Source: Marthasterias glacialis (lineage: Eukaryota; Echinodermata; Asteroidea; Forcipulatida; Asteriidae). From it: a DNA stretch of 64,000 nt. The DNA is taken from NCBI GenBank assembly GCA_911728455.2, contig OU452226.1:22647938-22711937 (forward strand), read 5' to 3'. Positions within the stretch are counted from its first letter, which is position 1; each line of letters begins with the position of its first letter. A program made the position numbers and the translations under genes. The notes beneath the pieces were generated by a model. That model saw only the letters and a program-made list of their open reading frames with translations, was not told where the DNA came from and made no database searches. Below are positions 20,923 through 32,175 of this stretch, piece after piece.

Positions 20923-23271
20923 ATGGCATCGGGAATTATTCCGGGACATTTTATGCTCCCACTTCCCATCAATAAGGACATCAACATCGACAGATCAGTT
21001 GTAGAAACGAAGATTAGAGTTCTAAGTCAGTTCAAGCGAGTCAGGGTTGGCCGTCCGGAGGAGTTAGCCATCCTTAACTTACAGGGTATCCTAACCATAA
21101 GACTTCGTCGCTACGAAGACGCTCTTGTCTACTTCCACCAGGTGCTCAACAAGGACCCAGAGAATCTAAACGCCCTGGCTAATCTACAGTACGTCTTGGA
21201 GAAGCTTTTCCGATTGTCCGAGGCACAGGATTACAAGGACGAGTGGACTCGTCTTATCCACTCCGAAGATCCTGAGGAACTTCAGAAGAGAAACTGTCTG
21301 AATGCACGATGTTTGGCTGAACATGCGTATGCCTATGCCTTCGATATCCATAGCGATACCGTAGGTGCGCAAAGGTACATACGATCAAACCAGCTTTACC
21401 AGGAGGCACTGAGGGTCGCCGGTGATGATGTGGAACCCTTAGAATACAATGACTGGATTTTCAATATGGCCATCATTTGTCATACACTTTTCGATCGTCT
21501 GTGGTATGAAAATGACCCTGAGGCAGCTGGATACATTGACGATGCCTTGAAATGGTTCTTCGAATTAACTCAAAGGAATCCGGGGGACCCAGAAATTCAA
21601 TGGGACAGCTGGCGTCATTTGGCCGATATTTTCAGAGGAATGAAAAACAGAAAAATTATCAAAAAAGTACCTCTGGGACTCGAAGAGTTTCAGGAGGACC
21701 CAGAGAAATGTATGCTGAAGGCGATGGAGATCACACCCAACAATGCAAGACTACTGGCCCGCTACGCTAACTTCCTTTACTCACTAAAAAAGGAAACCCA
21801 GAAACCACTGGAGTTGTTGGAGCAGTCTATCAATTTGGACAGCACTGAGTTTAACTTTTATGCATTTACTACACGAGCCATGATCAGCATAAAATTCTAC
21901 AAGCATCGTATGTTGCAAAAGCAACAGACGCAGGACAGCGAAGAGTTAGCTCTTTTGAGGAACACCCTTCAAGTTGCTGAAAATGACTTACAGAAAGCGA
22001 TGTCTATGCATGTCACTCCTTGGGACTTGATGCAGCTTGGCGAGGTATATTACCTCCTTGCAAGGAACCACACTGAACAGGACACTGAGATTAGAAACCT
22101 GGTTGAGAAATCTCTTCTGCAGTTGACAAGAGCGGCAGATTGCCAAGATGGATATAAGCGACAGGCTGTACACAGTATAAGAGGGCGCTGTCTGTTTGAC
22201 ATTGGAGAGAAACGCTCTGCGATTGGTTGCTTCAAACAAGCAATTGACTGTGAGCCTCCAACCAGCACATACACTGGTAATTTCAATGAGTTGTTTGATG
22301 TATACCTGAATATCCTGCAGGATGAAAAGCTTGAGGATCCCTCTGTTGTTGCCGAGACAGCCTTTTCCCTAAAAGAAGCACTCGTGAAATACGGGAGAAA
22401 TAATATGGACAGGTACTGCATTGGAAAGGTGGGGAAGCAGCACAACAAAGAGCTTCGGTTAATTGAATCGTATTGTATGAAGCACAAGGAATACCAGCAA
22501 GTTGTCCATTTACTTCAAGCATCAGTAACTTCAACGACCACCACCATGAGAAAAGAGAGCAAACTCCATCAGTCTTGGATCAGAACACTTCCTTCTTCCA
22601 GACCATGGCGTGTCAAACAAGGGGAAACTTCTGATGATGATTTTGGTGGTGGTGCTGCTGCTACTCCACCTGCTGCTAATGGTGATGGTGTTGCTGTTTG
22701 TCAGCAACGTAGCCCCCGTGTAGATGATGATACTGCTGTTATGACTGAAGTTGATGCAAGTCGCATAATGGAGGAGAGAGATGTCCAGTCTCTTCCAATC
22801 GAGGTAAATCGCATGAGCCTCCATGAGCAAAAGCAACCCATCAGGAAAGCACCAGAGGAGGCAAGAGTCCAACAGTTTGAATACGACTTCTACGTGATAC
22901 ACCCGGAGAACCAGACGGGTTGGGTGTCTTACGATCTACTGAACGAATTGGAAGCTGTAAGGAAGTTGAAAGGTTATTTACATGCCAGGGATTTTGTCCC
23001 CGGAGAACTGCATATCTCAAGTAAAATTGACAAGATGGGAAAAAGTGCCAGCATTTTGTTAGTTATCAGTAAGGACTTCCGAAAGGAGTGTGAAAGACTA
23101 ATGCATTACGCGCTGAACATGAGGAAGAACAGAGAGAATCATCGGTATATTATACCGATCCTACGAGATAACTCTAAGGTTCCAGATGAGGTTAATATCT
23201 TCAACACTTTTGAAGCAATCGGTGCAGTTGACTGGGATAAGTTGGCAAATGCCATCGAACAGCAGATATAA
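20923..23271 (+). CDS. TPR-TIR protein, paralogue 2 (TTC22-like N-terminal part)
   Basis: Single coding exon of 782 codons from MASGIIPGHFMLPLPI. TPR-like repeats run through roughly residues 45-560, for example LNLQGILTIRLRRYEDALVY and IRGRCLFDIGEKRSAIGCFK. A low-complexity linker (Gly/Ala/Asp-rich GGGAAATPPAANGDG) precedes the TIR domain at about 652-775. This TIR is the most canonical of the three: box 1 YDFYVI, WVSYDLLNELE helix, BB loop with RDFVPG, ASILLVISKDF strand and YIIPIL. No Glu stands clearly at the SARM1 catalytic position, so enzymatic activity is doubtful, though the helix ECERLMHYAL leaves some ambiguity. It lacks the KGAPSY tail shared by paralogues 1 and 3. Likely innate-immune adaptor; an NF-kB consensus lies upstream. 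Confidence 0.87.
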   Translation: MASGIIPGHFMLPLPINKDINIDRSVVETKIRVLSQFKRVRVGRPEELAILNLQGILTIRLRRYEDALVYFHQVLNKDPENLNALANLQYVLEKLFRLSEAQDYKDEWTRLIHSEDPEELQKRNCLNARCLAEHAYAYAFDIHSDTVGAQRYIRSNQLYQEALRVAGDDVEPLEYNDWIFNMAIICHTLFDRLWYENDPEAAGYIDDALKWFFELTQRNPGDPEIQWDSWRHLADIFRGMKNRKIIKKVPLGLEEFQEDPEKCMLKAMEITPNNARLLARYANFLYSLKKETQKPLELLEQSINLDSTEFNFYAFTTRAMISIKFYKHRMLQKQQTQDSEELALLRNTLQVAENDLQKAMSMHVTPWDLMQLGEVYYLLARNHTEQDTEIRNLVEKSLLQLTRAADCQDGYKRQAVHSIRGRCLFDIGEKRSAIGCFKQAIDCEPPTSTYTGNFNELFDVYLNILQDEKLEDPSVVAETAFSLKEALVKYGRNNMDRYCIGKVGKQHNKELRLIESYCMKHKEYQQVVHLLQASVTSTTTTMRKESKLHQSWIRTLPSSRPWRVKQGETSDDDFGGGAAATPPAANGDGVAVCQQRSPRVDDDTAVMTEVDASRIMEERDVQSLPIEVNRMSLHEQKQPIRKAPEEARVQQFEYDFYVIHPENQTGWVSYDLLNELEAVRKLKGYLHARDFVPGELHISSKIDKMGKSASILLVISKDFRKECERLMHYALNMRKNRENHRYIIPILRDNSKVPDEVNIFNTFEAIGAVDWDKLANAIEQQI
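22876..23268 (+). other. TIR domain coding segment of paralogue 2
   Basis: Encodes EYDFYVI through WDKLANAIEQQI. RDFVPG matches the Toll/IL-1R box 2 consensus RDxxPG, which paralogues 1 and 3 have lost. Confidence 0.75.
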
Positions 23272-23332
23272 TAGTTAATTTGTATGAGACAGGGGAACAT
23301 ACGAAAGAGATGACCAGCCGCACAGTTAAGTA

Positions 23333-23682
23333 CAGCGCCGTAACTAGGGTAAAATTGTAGGGAGGCACAAGGGGGACACCATTTTTCCCAGGGGGCACTT
23401 TTGGCCAATTAAAATTGTAGTTTCCGTTTGTATTTTTCCTAAACAAGCCCCTTTCCATTGTGTTTCCTGACGTGTTGACGTAAAACAAAATACATAGTGT
23501 GTGTAAATAATTAAAAATAGTTCTAAAACCATTGAAATTACTACGTAAATGCTCATAAAATGTAACATTATTCTGGTAATTTTTAATCTCAAAAGTCCAG
23601 ATTTCAAACGGGGGGTGGGGGGCACGGACATCAGTTGGGGGCATGTGCCCCTCCGTGCCCCTCCCCCTTAGTTACGTCACTG
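23333..23682 (+). mobile_element. Non-autonomous DNA element (CAGYGNCGTAACTA ends)
   Basis: Left end CAGCGCCGTAACTAGGG pairs with right end CCCTTAGTTACGTCACTG. The interior has G/C-run boundaries and no frame. Related pieces are at 1620-1866, 44000-44160 and 61420-61535. Superfamily not assigned; a target duplication is not convincing. Confidence 0.65.
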
Positions 23683-23871
23683 GTAGTAAAGGAAAAGCAA
23701 TATATGGTTTAAGAGGCGGGCTAAAGAAAAGCCATCTCTTATAAGTTATATTGGATATTTTTCTTTGTGTATGAAAAGACGCACAACAAAAAGATTACGA
23801 TAATGTTAAAGACAATGTATTTAATGTGTAGGTAGGCAATTGGTCAAAGATAACACAGCATCGAGCGCAAA

Positions 23872-24277
23872 TTAAAGGCACTACACAGGATTAGTAAAAA
23901 CTGATAGCGCAGCGTTCTTACTTTGTCTGATTCAAATATATACATGTAAAAATAAACCTGTGAAAATTTGAGCTCAATGCGTCGTCTGAGTCAGGAGAAA
24001 ATAGTGAGAAACCGTTTACATTTTTCAGCATGGTGTAAACATGTTTTCCTTATAACTCGATTACAACCGAAATCAGCTGTTGCTTTCTTTTTATTTTTTT
24101 TTATATATACTTTTTTATAGGTTTTCAGGTAGAGTTTATCGAATATGACAGCATTTGAGAAGCAAGTATTTCACAGAAAAATTGGTTCGAGTACTAACTT
24201 CATAAACAGAAAGCTTTTCGACTGAAACTGAACAATAAATGCTTTTGTCATTACCACTCCTGTTGTAGTGCCTTTAA
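23872..24277 (+). mobile_element. TTAA-flanked MITE (piggyBac-like ends)
   Basis: TTAAAGGCACTACA at the left and its exact complement TGTAGTGCCTTTAA at the right; TTAA is the piggyBac target. About 406 bp, no frame. Interior motif CTGTGAAAATTTG.GCTCAAT is shared with 19900-20205; shorter relics with the CTTTGACAGTATTT block lie near 26200 and 33475. Confidence 0.7.
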
Positions 24278-24429
24278 CGGTTCTAAAGACTTAAAAACGG
24301 TCGAAGCCGAAAGCATCAGACTTACTTAACGATTCTTTAAAAAGAATAGGGTTGTGTTCTAAAGGGACATGACATCGTTAAGGTAATAATAATTATATTA
24401 CCGCACGTATCTACCAACAAATAGGTACT

Positions 24430-24745
24430 CAAGGCGCTTTTATTATTTTTAAGGCAGGTTTTTGAGTTGTTTAATTATGAGAGCAATTCATGTAGCACCT
24501 TGTAATGGCTTACAAGGTGCTGCGGCGCATTCAGCAGCCACTACCAGAAACAGCCGGGGAAAACCCCTTCTCTTGCAACAAGCGCACTGGGTTGTTTTGC
24601 ATGCATTACACAACACACGGGACCAACGGCTTTACGTCCCATCCGAAGGACGAATCATTAATAGTTAACTGTCTTGCTTAAGTGTCAAGACCGGGACTCG
24701 AACCCACACTCTGCTGAGATTTAGGAACTGGTTTGGGAAGTCTCC
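24430..24745 (+). mobile_element. tRNA-derived SINE-like repeat, family A
   Basis: Carries GAGAGCAATTCATGTAGCAC, TTACAAGGTGCTGCGGCGCA, CAGCAGCCACTACCAGAAAC, the CTTGCTTAAGTGTCAAGACC block and a reversed B-box-like GACTCGAACCC. This copy shows the uninterrupted order that is split by a LINE at 4988-5508. Confidence 0.65.
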
Positions 24746-27009
24746 CACTTCATGCAAAGAACCATCAAAGGAGAAGACAAAACATTGTCGCGTGAGAGCA
24801 CATATTAATAGGCCGTTCCTTTGCAGGAAATAATTATTCATTTTGTATAACAGTTAGCTGTGCCTCCCCTAATAACGCCAAACTGGCACAGAATCCGACT
24901 TACTGGAAACTTTTTTTTAATTGCTCTTATGTGTTCTTGCTACATTTGAGTTTATGTGTATGGGATTAATTATTACAGTGCTTAATTCATAGGTCGGAAT
25001 AACAGATTCGAATACGAATGAACCTTTTTTTCCAGAAGGTAATACTTAACGGAACGACAGTAACACCTTCTTACCGAACATTTTATTAATAGTGATGTAA
25101 GGATACCAAGTGTCGCCTTAGTGTTCATAGGTCTGGTGCAACTTTATTTTCTGTAAAAGCTTAAGTTTGTGTTCGCGACGTTTGGACACTTCTCTTTTCT
25201 GTTGACTCTGACTGAGCGAGAAAGAGCACACAATATTTTCTCTTTGTAAGTCTCCTTAAATTGTAGCATGGCTGTTGCCAGGTTCCTAATGTTGTTCATC
25301 TGGAAGGTATAATGTTGAAGAGCACCCACATTTGGGGTTTATATCAAGTAATTTTGAGAAGCGATTTGTATATTTGAGGGATGAAATCGTTGTATACTGA
25401 CGGTGTATAGCTTTGATTAGTTCATTGTTCTGTGTAGGTGTTGTATTGCTGCGTCTGTAGATTTGCTATTCATATCATTATCTTGTGTGACATGAATTAG
25501 TTGCAGAAGATGTATCTATTATATTTGAGACGTCGAATTGTGGATTTTGTATTTTCCCCTCTCGTACGACGGGGGCATATCACTTGGAATAATTTCAAAT
25601 AACTCATTTCAACTTTGATAAACTGATTATCTAAGTAATTAAGGAAGCCATGAACTGTGGAATATTTTTAATTTGAATAAAACCATTGCCTGTATAAGAG
25701 TAAGACAATGGGCTTCAACATGGTTTCAATTTGAAAACAAAAAGATTTCCATACCATTATTTACAGTAGTGAACTATGTTGATATTATCACTGACGACGT
25801 TTGACATTTCACAAACGACGTTTGCAAATTGCAAAATTCTTGCACCCCCAGACACTCAACCCTATGTTATTTAAACAACTAAAAAAAACATAATAAATAA
25901 AAAAATTATAATGATTAGAAAATAATCATAATAATAAAAAGATTAAAAATTAAAACAAAATAACTACAGCAAAATTTATAAATGAAAACAATGTTCTTCA
26001 AACAAACAAAAATAATAAGTGGACAAGAAATAAACGCAAGCGAAATAATTAAAAGTTAAACCAAGGGGAAAGTATATCGTCGTTATTTGGAAAAAATTAA
26101 CATTACCCTTCCCTCGTTTTTTCCAGGAATTTTCCTACACGTTAATTCGATTGTGGCAATCGAAACAAGCGACAGGTAATTGGGGAAATGCTATTTCCTC
26201 AACTTTGACAGTATTTTAGACTGAACTGTAGGATTTGAACAGGTCTTAATTTTTCATCAGCGACGTTCCGGAATAAAACTAATCCAAGCGTCAATCTTGC
26301 ATTTTTTGTATTATTAATAACAAATATAATAGATTAACGTTTTGATTTAACAAACAAATAGTAAAAAAAAGCCACAGGAAATGAGTCGTTTCACGAACAA
26401 TTTAACCATAAACAGGCCCTTAGAATATTCATAGGGCGCCCTAGGACCAGCTTAATTTTCCCCAGTGTGATTGTTTACGGTTGGTGAGGGAAATAATTAT
26501 ACACTTGGAATAATAAAGCTGTTTCCCATTTTTATCCAGCCCAATAGCTTTCAAAGGGTCTACATGTTCCTACAAAGCTTTAAAACAATAAATGAATAAA
26601 TATAATAATCCCGACAACTGTAGCTGTCCCCGCCAACAGACACGGCCATGACCCCTCCCAGGCTAAGAGATTCTAGACAAAACATGCACTAAAGTAACAT
26701 TACTTTCCAGTGTTGGCGTGCGTAAGCTCAGAAGGTGAACGAACAAAGCCTGGCCATTCAAGTTTGATACAATGTTTCTAATTTGGTATCGGGTAGGAAG
26801 TCACGCAATATTTTTTTTGGAACATCAATGAATGCAGTTATAAAAAAAAAATGCAAAATCGTGTGTTAATTTATAGCAGCATGACTTGCAGTAGTTTTGC
26901 AGAGATAAATGCTCCCAATTGAGACGAAAAATGCACAAGGAAAACATTTTATAAACGAAAAAAAAAAATGGTAGCGTTCACTTTCAATAGATTCGCAATT
27001 ACCAAATTA
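24746..27009. other. Gene-free AT-rich stretch
   Basis: No exon supported. A partial TTAA-family relic lies near 26190-26260 (CTTTGACAGTATTTTAGACT). The rest is AT-rich with short A runs. Confidence 0.5.
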
Positions 27010-27046
27010 CGGAAGCGTATAGTGTCGCCACATGAATAAATAAGAT

Positions 27047-27262
27047 TCTTGCTATTATCATGTACTTACACGATAACTATCATGTACGTACACGATAAGT
27101 ATATAATGTGTACGATAACCTTGGACTTATCGTGGATGTACACGATAGTGATTATGTTCGCACACGATATTGTCACGTATGTACACGATAATTATCATGC
27201 ACGTACACGATATTTATCATGTACATACACGATATTTATCATGTACGTATATGATAACAGCC
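27047..27262. repeat. Left cluster of TATCGTGTACGTACACGATA-like palindromic repeats
   Basis: About eight imperfect units of CACGATAA.TATCATGTACGTA in alternating self-complementary form. The translated frame over it (27049-27726) is a by-product of the repeat and not a gene. Confidence 0.75.
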
Positions 27263-27975
27263 TCACACAACATACGGTGCTGCACTTGACAGATCGTAAA
27301 TTTGCCAAGAATTTCTTGAGCAGTGCAGCATACAGGCATACTGTTTTGAGTTTTTCGTCTTTTCAAAACCTAACCCTCCTTCCACCCCTAAACCCCCTCA
27401 TGCACTTTCCCTTATACCATGTACACGGTTTGTGTAGTATTACTTGGCCTCGGTGTTTTACCTTGCCCAACTTCGATTCCAATGCCTGCTATAATATTGC
27501 ATTAAACTGTTCCTCTTCCACCCTTTTTCAATATCCCCTCCCTTTCAACCACCCTGTTCCAATAAACCATCCTCTCTCTAGTCATTCAGCCCAAATACCT
27601 TTAAACCCCTTTCTTTTAAAGAACATTATTATGACGCCTCATAAGCTTGGCATGAATTGCTTCACATTCCATACAGAGAGAGAGAGAGAGAAAGGGAGAG
27701 GCATAAAAACCGACAAACCAATATAAGTTTTTTGAAATTCTTGAACGTGTTCCGGTTTTTACAACTTTTCTATGCGTGTCCTTCAAAAAGCCTCTCTGTA
27801 ATGCATTAAAACTATGTTTTTAAACTGTTTTCCTGTGGTCAAACTATATATGCTCTCTTCTCGTGACCTGAATTTCCCACGGCTACATGTATGATTTCGC
27901 TCTTCTCTACATAAACACTCGTCGTAGTCCTAGCTGAAAATAAATCCTGAATTTTTTCAATCACATCATCCATAA
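27263..27975. other. Interior of composite element, no gene
   Basis: An open frame continues to 27726 but has no domain, is C/T-rich and ends in a GA run (27675-27692); I do not regard it as coding. Confidence 0.5.
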
Positions 27976-28263
27976 TTGTTATACCATGGTGTTAGATTGT
28001 GAATTTTTATTGGTCGAGAACCAATCACGTGACATAATACAAAATTTCATGTCTTCTCAAAAAAGTGTTGTTGTTACCTAGATCGTTCTCAGAACATTAT
28101 TTCATCGTCCCCATTGAGCTGTACAACCATATTAGCAGTACTACCTGAGAAAGAGGTTACTGTGCAACCACTGGTACTATGCACGCTACTGTACTTTCGA
28201 TATGATGCTCGCGATATAGGGACCAGTTGATACATTTTGGTTGATAAAAAAATTGTAACCAAC

Positions 28264-28517
28264 CATAGAGTTATATATAAGAACTAGAGGGAGCACTCGC
28301 AATGCCACGCATGGAACTCCACTGACTCACCATGGGCGAAAATCCCTATGGGCAAATTGCATAACGAATGTCTACTTAGAAAATGGCTGCTGTGTGAACG
28401 GATGAGTAACCAGTGTAAATGAATGGTCCGCGCCATTTTCTCAGTGGTAAAAAATGCTCCTTGTCGGGCCGTGTCGCATGGTTTGTACGCCCTCTAGTTC
28501 TTATATATAACTCTATG
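28264..28517. mobile_element. hAT-like MITE with perfect 28-bp ends and 8-bp target duplication
   Basis: Ends start CATAGAGTTATATATAAGAA and continue CTAGAGGG; the right end is the exact complement. Both sides are flanked by TAACCAAC (28256-28263 and 28518-28525), an 8-bp duplication typical of hAT. Interior is non-coding. Perfect ends and duplication imply a young insertion. Confidence 0.88.
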
Positions 28518-28537
28518 TAACCAACGCACTTTTGTTG

Positions 28538-29335
28538 AATAGACCGATTGCGCGACCACCTACGTCACGTGACCCCTGTTGGGTTAAAAATGTAAACACA
28601 CACGTAATCCTCCATAGGAAAGGGTGGTACGGTACACGATGATTAATGCATTTAGTTAATTCGATCTAGGCTTTTTTTTTGCTCGAGATCTGTGAAACAT
28701 ATTCCAGAGTTTTGTACCAAAGACCTTCAAGTGGCTGAATAAAGCCAGTAAGGACAGTTCCAGCAAGTCTTGAAAATCGTAAAAGTACCGTATAAATGTG
28801 CACGATGTGTACAGCGCACGACGGAACGTTAGGCCAGACGACCGCGATCACCACACACTTTTCAACACAAAAATTTCAAAGTTTTGAAGCTGAAATCCTC
28901 CAAAGAAATTGCTTTGCAAAACTGTGTGATTCCTTTGCCTATTTGAAATTCTGCAAGGCTAGGTATTAATACTCACTTTTCCAACATTGTTTATCCTTTT
29001 TTTACAGTGATTTAGGCCAACATTACAAACAAAATAACAGACGGGTGGCTACATAATAGTCGTCCGACGCCGGTAGTGCATGGCTTAAAAAACTTCTTTT
29101 CAGAAAAATGCAGTTAAGTTATGAAACAGAGATGTGATTTAAATTATACCACACCATACTACTTTAAATAAAGGGTCTGATTAACTAATTCATCGCTTAA
29201 CGAAAGTATAATCGACTGTTTTCGGACTCACTCTGTGTCATCTCTTTACACGTATTTTTTCACCAGCGGTATGACGTCATACCCGATAGGGGGTCACGTG
29301 ACCGCATGTAAACATTGTCGCGCAATCGGTCTATT
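28538..29335. mobile_element. Inverted-repeat element with AATAGACCGATTGCGCGAC ends
   Basis: AATAGACCGATTGCGCGACC at the left pairs with GTCGCGCAATCGGTCTATT at the right; CACGTGACCCC / GGGGGTCACGTG follow inside both ends. About 800 bp with no gene. The elements at 38421-38677 and 47485-47775 share the ATAGACC start. Confidence 0.7.
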
Positions 29336-29410
29336 GAATATTGTCGTCTGCAAACTTTGTCGGTAAGGGCCTTTTTAACAATCCTGCAATCTAATACCAT
29401 GGTATAACAA

Positions 29411-29557
29411 AACAATTGTTGTCTGCTGTGATATGTGGTCCATGCTGTTTTGGACACCCTTGGGGGCCGATGGCACCCTCGGCTTCGCCTTGGGTGCCAT
29501 CTATCCCCTCGGGTGTCCAAAACAGCATGGACCACATCACAGCCGACAACAATTGTA
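29411..29557. mobile_element. Long palindrome with CTCGGCTTCGCC centre
   Basis: Arms of about 70 bp, for example GTGGTCCATGCTGTTTTGGA against TCCAAAACAGCATGGACCAC. It abuts the right end of the 27976-29410 element. The centre resembles that of 16684-16848, suggesting one foldback class. Confidence 0.75.
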
Positions 29558-29647
29558 TACTGAAGCTCAAGGAAGCGACGGGTTCACAAGCACTTGAGTA
29601 AATGTATCCTACTACGTTCATGATCGTGTTGTTACACGCTAGCTCAT

Positions 29648-29782
29648 TGTATACCTACACGATAATTATCGTACATGATAAGTCCAAAGTTATCGTTATC
29701 GTGTACATACACAATAAGACCAAAGTTATCGTGTATATACATGAGAGTTATCATCTACATACTACGTACACGATATGAGCGG
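29648..29782. repeat. Right cluster of TATCGTGTAC palindromic repeats
   Basis: Counterpart of 27047-27262 at the right side of the composite element; about five units such as CACGATAATTATCGTACATG. Confidence 0.7.
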
Positions 29783-29815
29783 GAATTGTTTTCGGCAGAA
29801 CGCTTCCGTACGAAA

Positions 29816-30300
29816 TGTCTGCTTTTACATGCTTTATAAAATTAGGCCCTGATCTGACAATTACATTGGAAGACTTGGACAAGTCTAGCTGTACAGTAGT
29901 CGAAACGAAAATAGTTCAATGATGTAATGTAAATTTACCCCATTTCAACATTTTTAATGCGGTCATACTACAGTGGGATTTCCTGGTTCTATTTCAGGAT
30001 AAAACCAGGCAGGATTTGTGTTTATATTTTGAAGTAGGAAACTCAAACTTGCAAGGGTACTATTTAACATCAGTTGCTTTATGAAGTAGACAACGATGAT
30101 ATGCTGGTGGGACGATCTACACCTCACATAAAGGTAAGCTCGAAGTCCCTCTTATTGGCAAAACTATCAAATGACGAGGGTTAGCAGGTCACTCTAATGG
30201 GATCCGACGCTTGTCATTAAAATTGAAGGCACTTTCTGAGCCCAACATATTCCAAATGACCTTGGTGCATGTTATCTTTTCGGAGTTATTTTGGGATGGT
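29816..30300. other. Gene-free stretch
   Basis: No exon or repeat match recognised. Confidence 0.4.
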
Positions 30301-31028
30301 CGGGGAGGTCAGTGGTGATGATAATGACAGTGTTGTGATTTATGACCATAATCATGGTTAGACTATGACGGGGACCCATGAGCATGAACGTGACACTCAG
30401 AATGATTAGTGCAGTGAAATTGGAAAGGTCTTAATAATAGCTCGATATTATAATTTGGGTTATCAGTAGTCCTATCAAATAGTTCCCATTCTCAATTCAA
30501 TTCAATTTATTTATTCGTCATGTTACATACATGAGATTTGTTATCCTTTGCACAGCAGTAAACCTACACCTATTTGTGATAAACACTGTTAAAAATCAAC
30601 AAAGAAAAACACAGTACGACGTTTGGAAGCCATTTTGTTTTACAATGCGCGCGCTGTTTGATATTATAATGAAAAGCCTTTTGTGGTAAATATTAAAGTG
30701 CCATCGTAGGGAAATGTAAGGCTCAAACAACACGTTTCAATTGAAAGCCCCATCGACGTCCCCAGGGTACGTTTGTCGACGAAGGACCAAGGGTAGCATT
30801 ATTTTAGGGGCCGGGTGATCGATGGCCTCGATTACTACGGTGATTGTCGGCCATGATTATGATTATGCAGTACCATGATGCCCCGGCGATCGGTGACGAC
30901 ATAGATGATGATGGTGATCAGTTGAAAGATGGTTTTGGCCATGAGTATCAAGCTGATCTTTGGCCATGGTAATCAGTAGCCATGGTCTACACGGTGATCG
31001 GTGGTCATGTTGATTTAGTGGTCACTTC
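30301..31028. repeat. Degenerate GATCGGTGGCCATGATGAT repeat, with a LINE-like tail
   Basis: Words like GATCGGTGGTCATG, GGCCATGATTATGATTATG and GATCAGTAGCCATGG recur irregularly and resume at 31960 as GATCGGTAGCCATGATG, after the inserted element. At 30494-30560 a TCAATTCAATTCAATTTATT run resembles the reversed 3' tail of a non-LTR element. Confidence 0.45.
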
Positions 31029-31958
31029 AACCCTATCAGGACCGGGGGGGGGGCACAATGTGCCCCCCTACCAATTTTTTCCCCGTAACTTTTTAATGCT
31101 TAGTCCGATCACCGCGAAATTTTCTGACTTTTCCTAAAATATATCTAGAATCATATTGGCAAACAATAATTGATACCAGGGGTTAGCTGTTGCCATGGCA
31201 ACCATTTGTTTGACCTTGGGTCACACGATTTTACTGTTTTTTAGTGATTTTTAAGACTTTTTGGACATAATTTCCACTTATTTTAGTTTTTTTTGCCAGA
31301 AAAGTGATAGTGGTGAGTCACGTGATAGTCTGAAATGGTTTTGGGAATTCAAAATGGCCGCCATTTTTGGCGGCCATCTTGGATTTTGTGTTTTCAGCCT
31401 GTAATTAGGGGGTCAAATTATATCGTTTTTTTAACAATGGAACATTTTCAACCTGCTAATTTATTACTTTTCAGACCCAAAAATGTTCAGATTTGTCAAT
31501 CAAACCTTACTATTTCTCCCTAGGCCCTTGGCGGCGGCCATTTTGATTGTTAAGTGAAAAACGCAAAAAAAACACACATTTTTTCCCCGAAAATGAGATA
31601 TATTAATGAATTATTATGCCCCCTAAAGATAACTCTAGTGACTAAATTAGGTTCAAATTATATTTATCTTGTTAAAATGTACAAGTTTGCCAAGTTTCAG
31701 AACATTCGGACAAAAAATACAGAAGTTATGGCAAAACACGATTTTTGACCAAAAATGGGCAAAAAACAGTCAAAACGCCCTCTAATGACGATTTTTTGAA
31801 ATTTTGTGACGTCATCATGTAGAACTTGGTGAAATGAACATTTGTGGCAAGTTTCATCAAAATCGGTTGAACACTTTGGAAAATACGGAGGGGGGGGGGC
31901 ACTATGTGCCCCTCCCCGGTCCCCGTACAACCAAAAAAAGCCCGGTCCTGATAGGGTT
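31029..31958 (+). mobile_element. ~0.9-kb repeat family, copy 2 (complete)
   Basis: Exact 18-bp ends AACCCTATCAGGACCGGG and complement. Just inside lie G runs with CACAATGTGCCCC and CACTATGTGCCCC in inverted order. 930 bp, non-coding, inserted into the GATCGGTAGCCATG repeat. Copies 1 and 3 are at 19050 and 32176. Superfamily unknown. Confidence 0.8.
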
Positions 31959-32175
31959 AATGATCGGTAGCCATGATGAAATACGACTGCATGGAGACGT
32001 TTTTCTAGTGTCTCTCGACTGTCTCACCAATGTTTTGCACTGATTTTTAACAATAATTTTCATGTGTCAAACTAACTCAAACCAACCCTTAGAGAATATG
32101 TCACATTAATATCACTGTCTGTTCACTGGTTTGTCATACTGTGATCACTATCACCACAGGGTGCACACAGCATGT

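Larger units (their letters stand above)
27976..29410. mobile_element. Inverted-repeat element with TTGTTATACCATGGT ends
   Basis: 24-bp ends, TTGTTATACCATGGTGTTAG plus ATTG at 27976 and the complement at 29387-29410, with one mismatch. It contains the hAT-like MITE at 28264 and the element at 28538, so it is older than both. Confidence 0.7.
27010..29815. mobile_element. Large inverted-repeat composite element with nested insertions
   Basis: Outer ends share ACGGAAGCGT (left, 27014) and ACGCTTCCGT (right, 29805). Just inside both ends lie clusters of TATCGTGTACGTACACGATA-like repeats (27047-27262 and 29648-29782). Inside are at least three other inverted-repeat elements and a palindrome. No transposase frame. 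Outer boundaries rest on short repeats and are tentative. Confidence 0.5.

Noticed and set aside
23333-23682. 8-bp target duplication at the ends of the CAGCGCCGTAACTA element
   Set aside because: Flanks GTTAAGTA and GTAGTAAA do not match well enough to call.
27049-27726. 225-residue plus-strand frame
   Set aside because: Starts inside a palindromic repeat array, has no domain and ends in a GA run.
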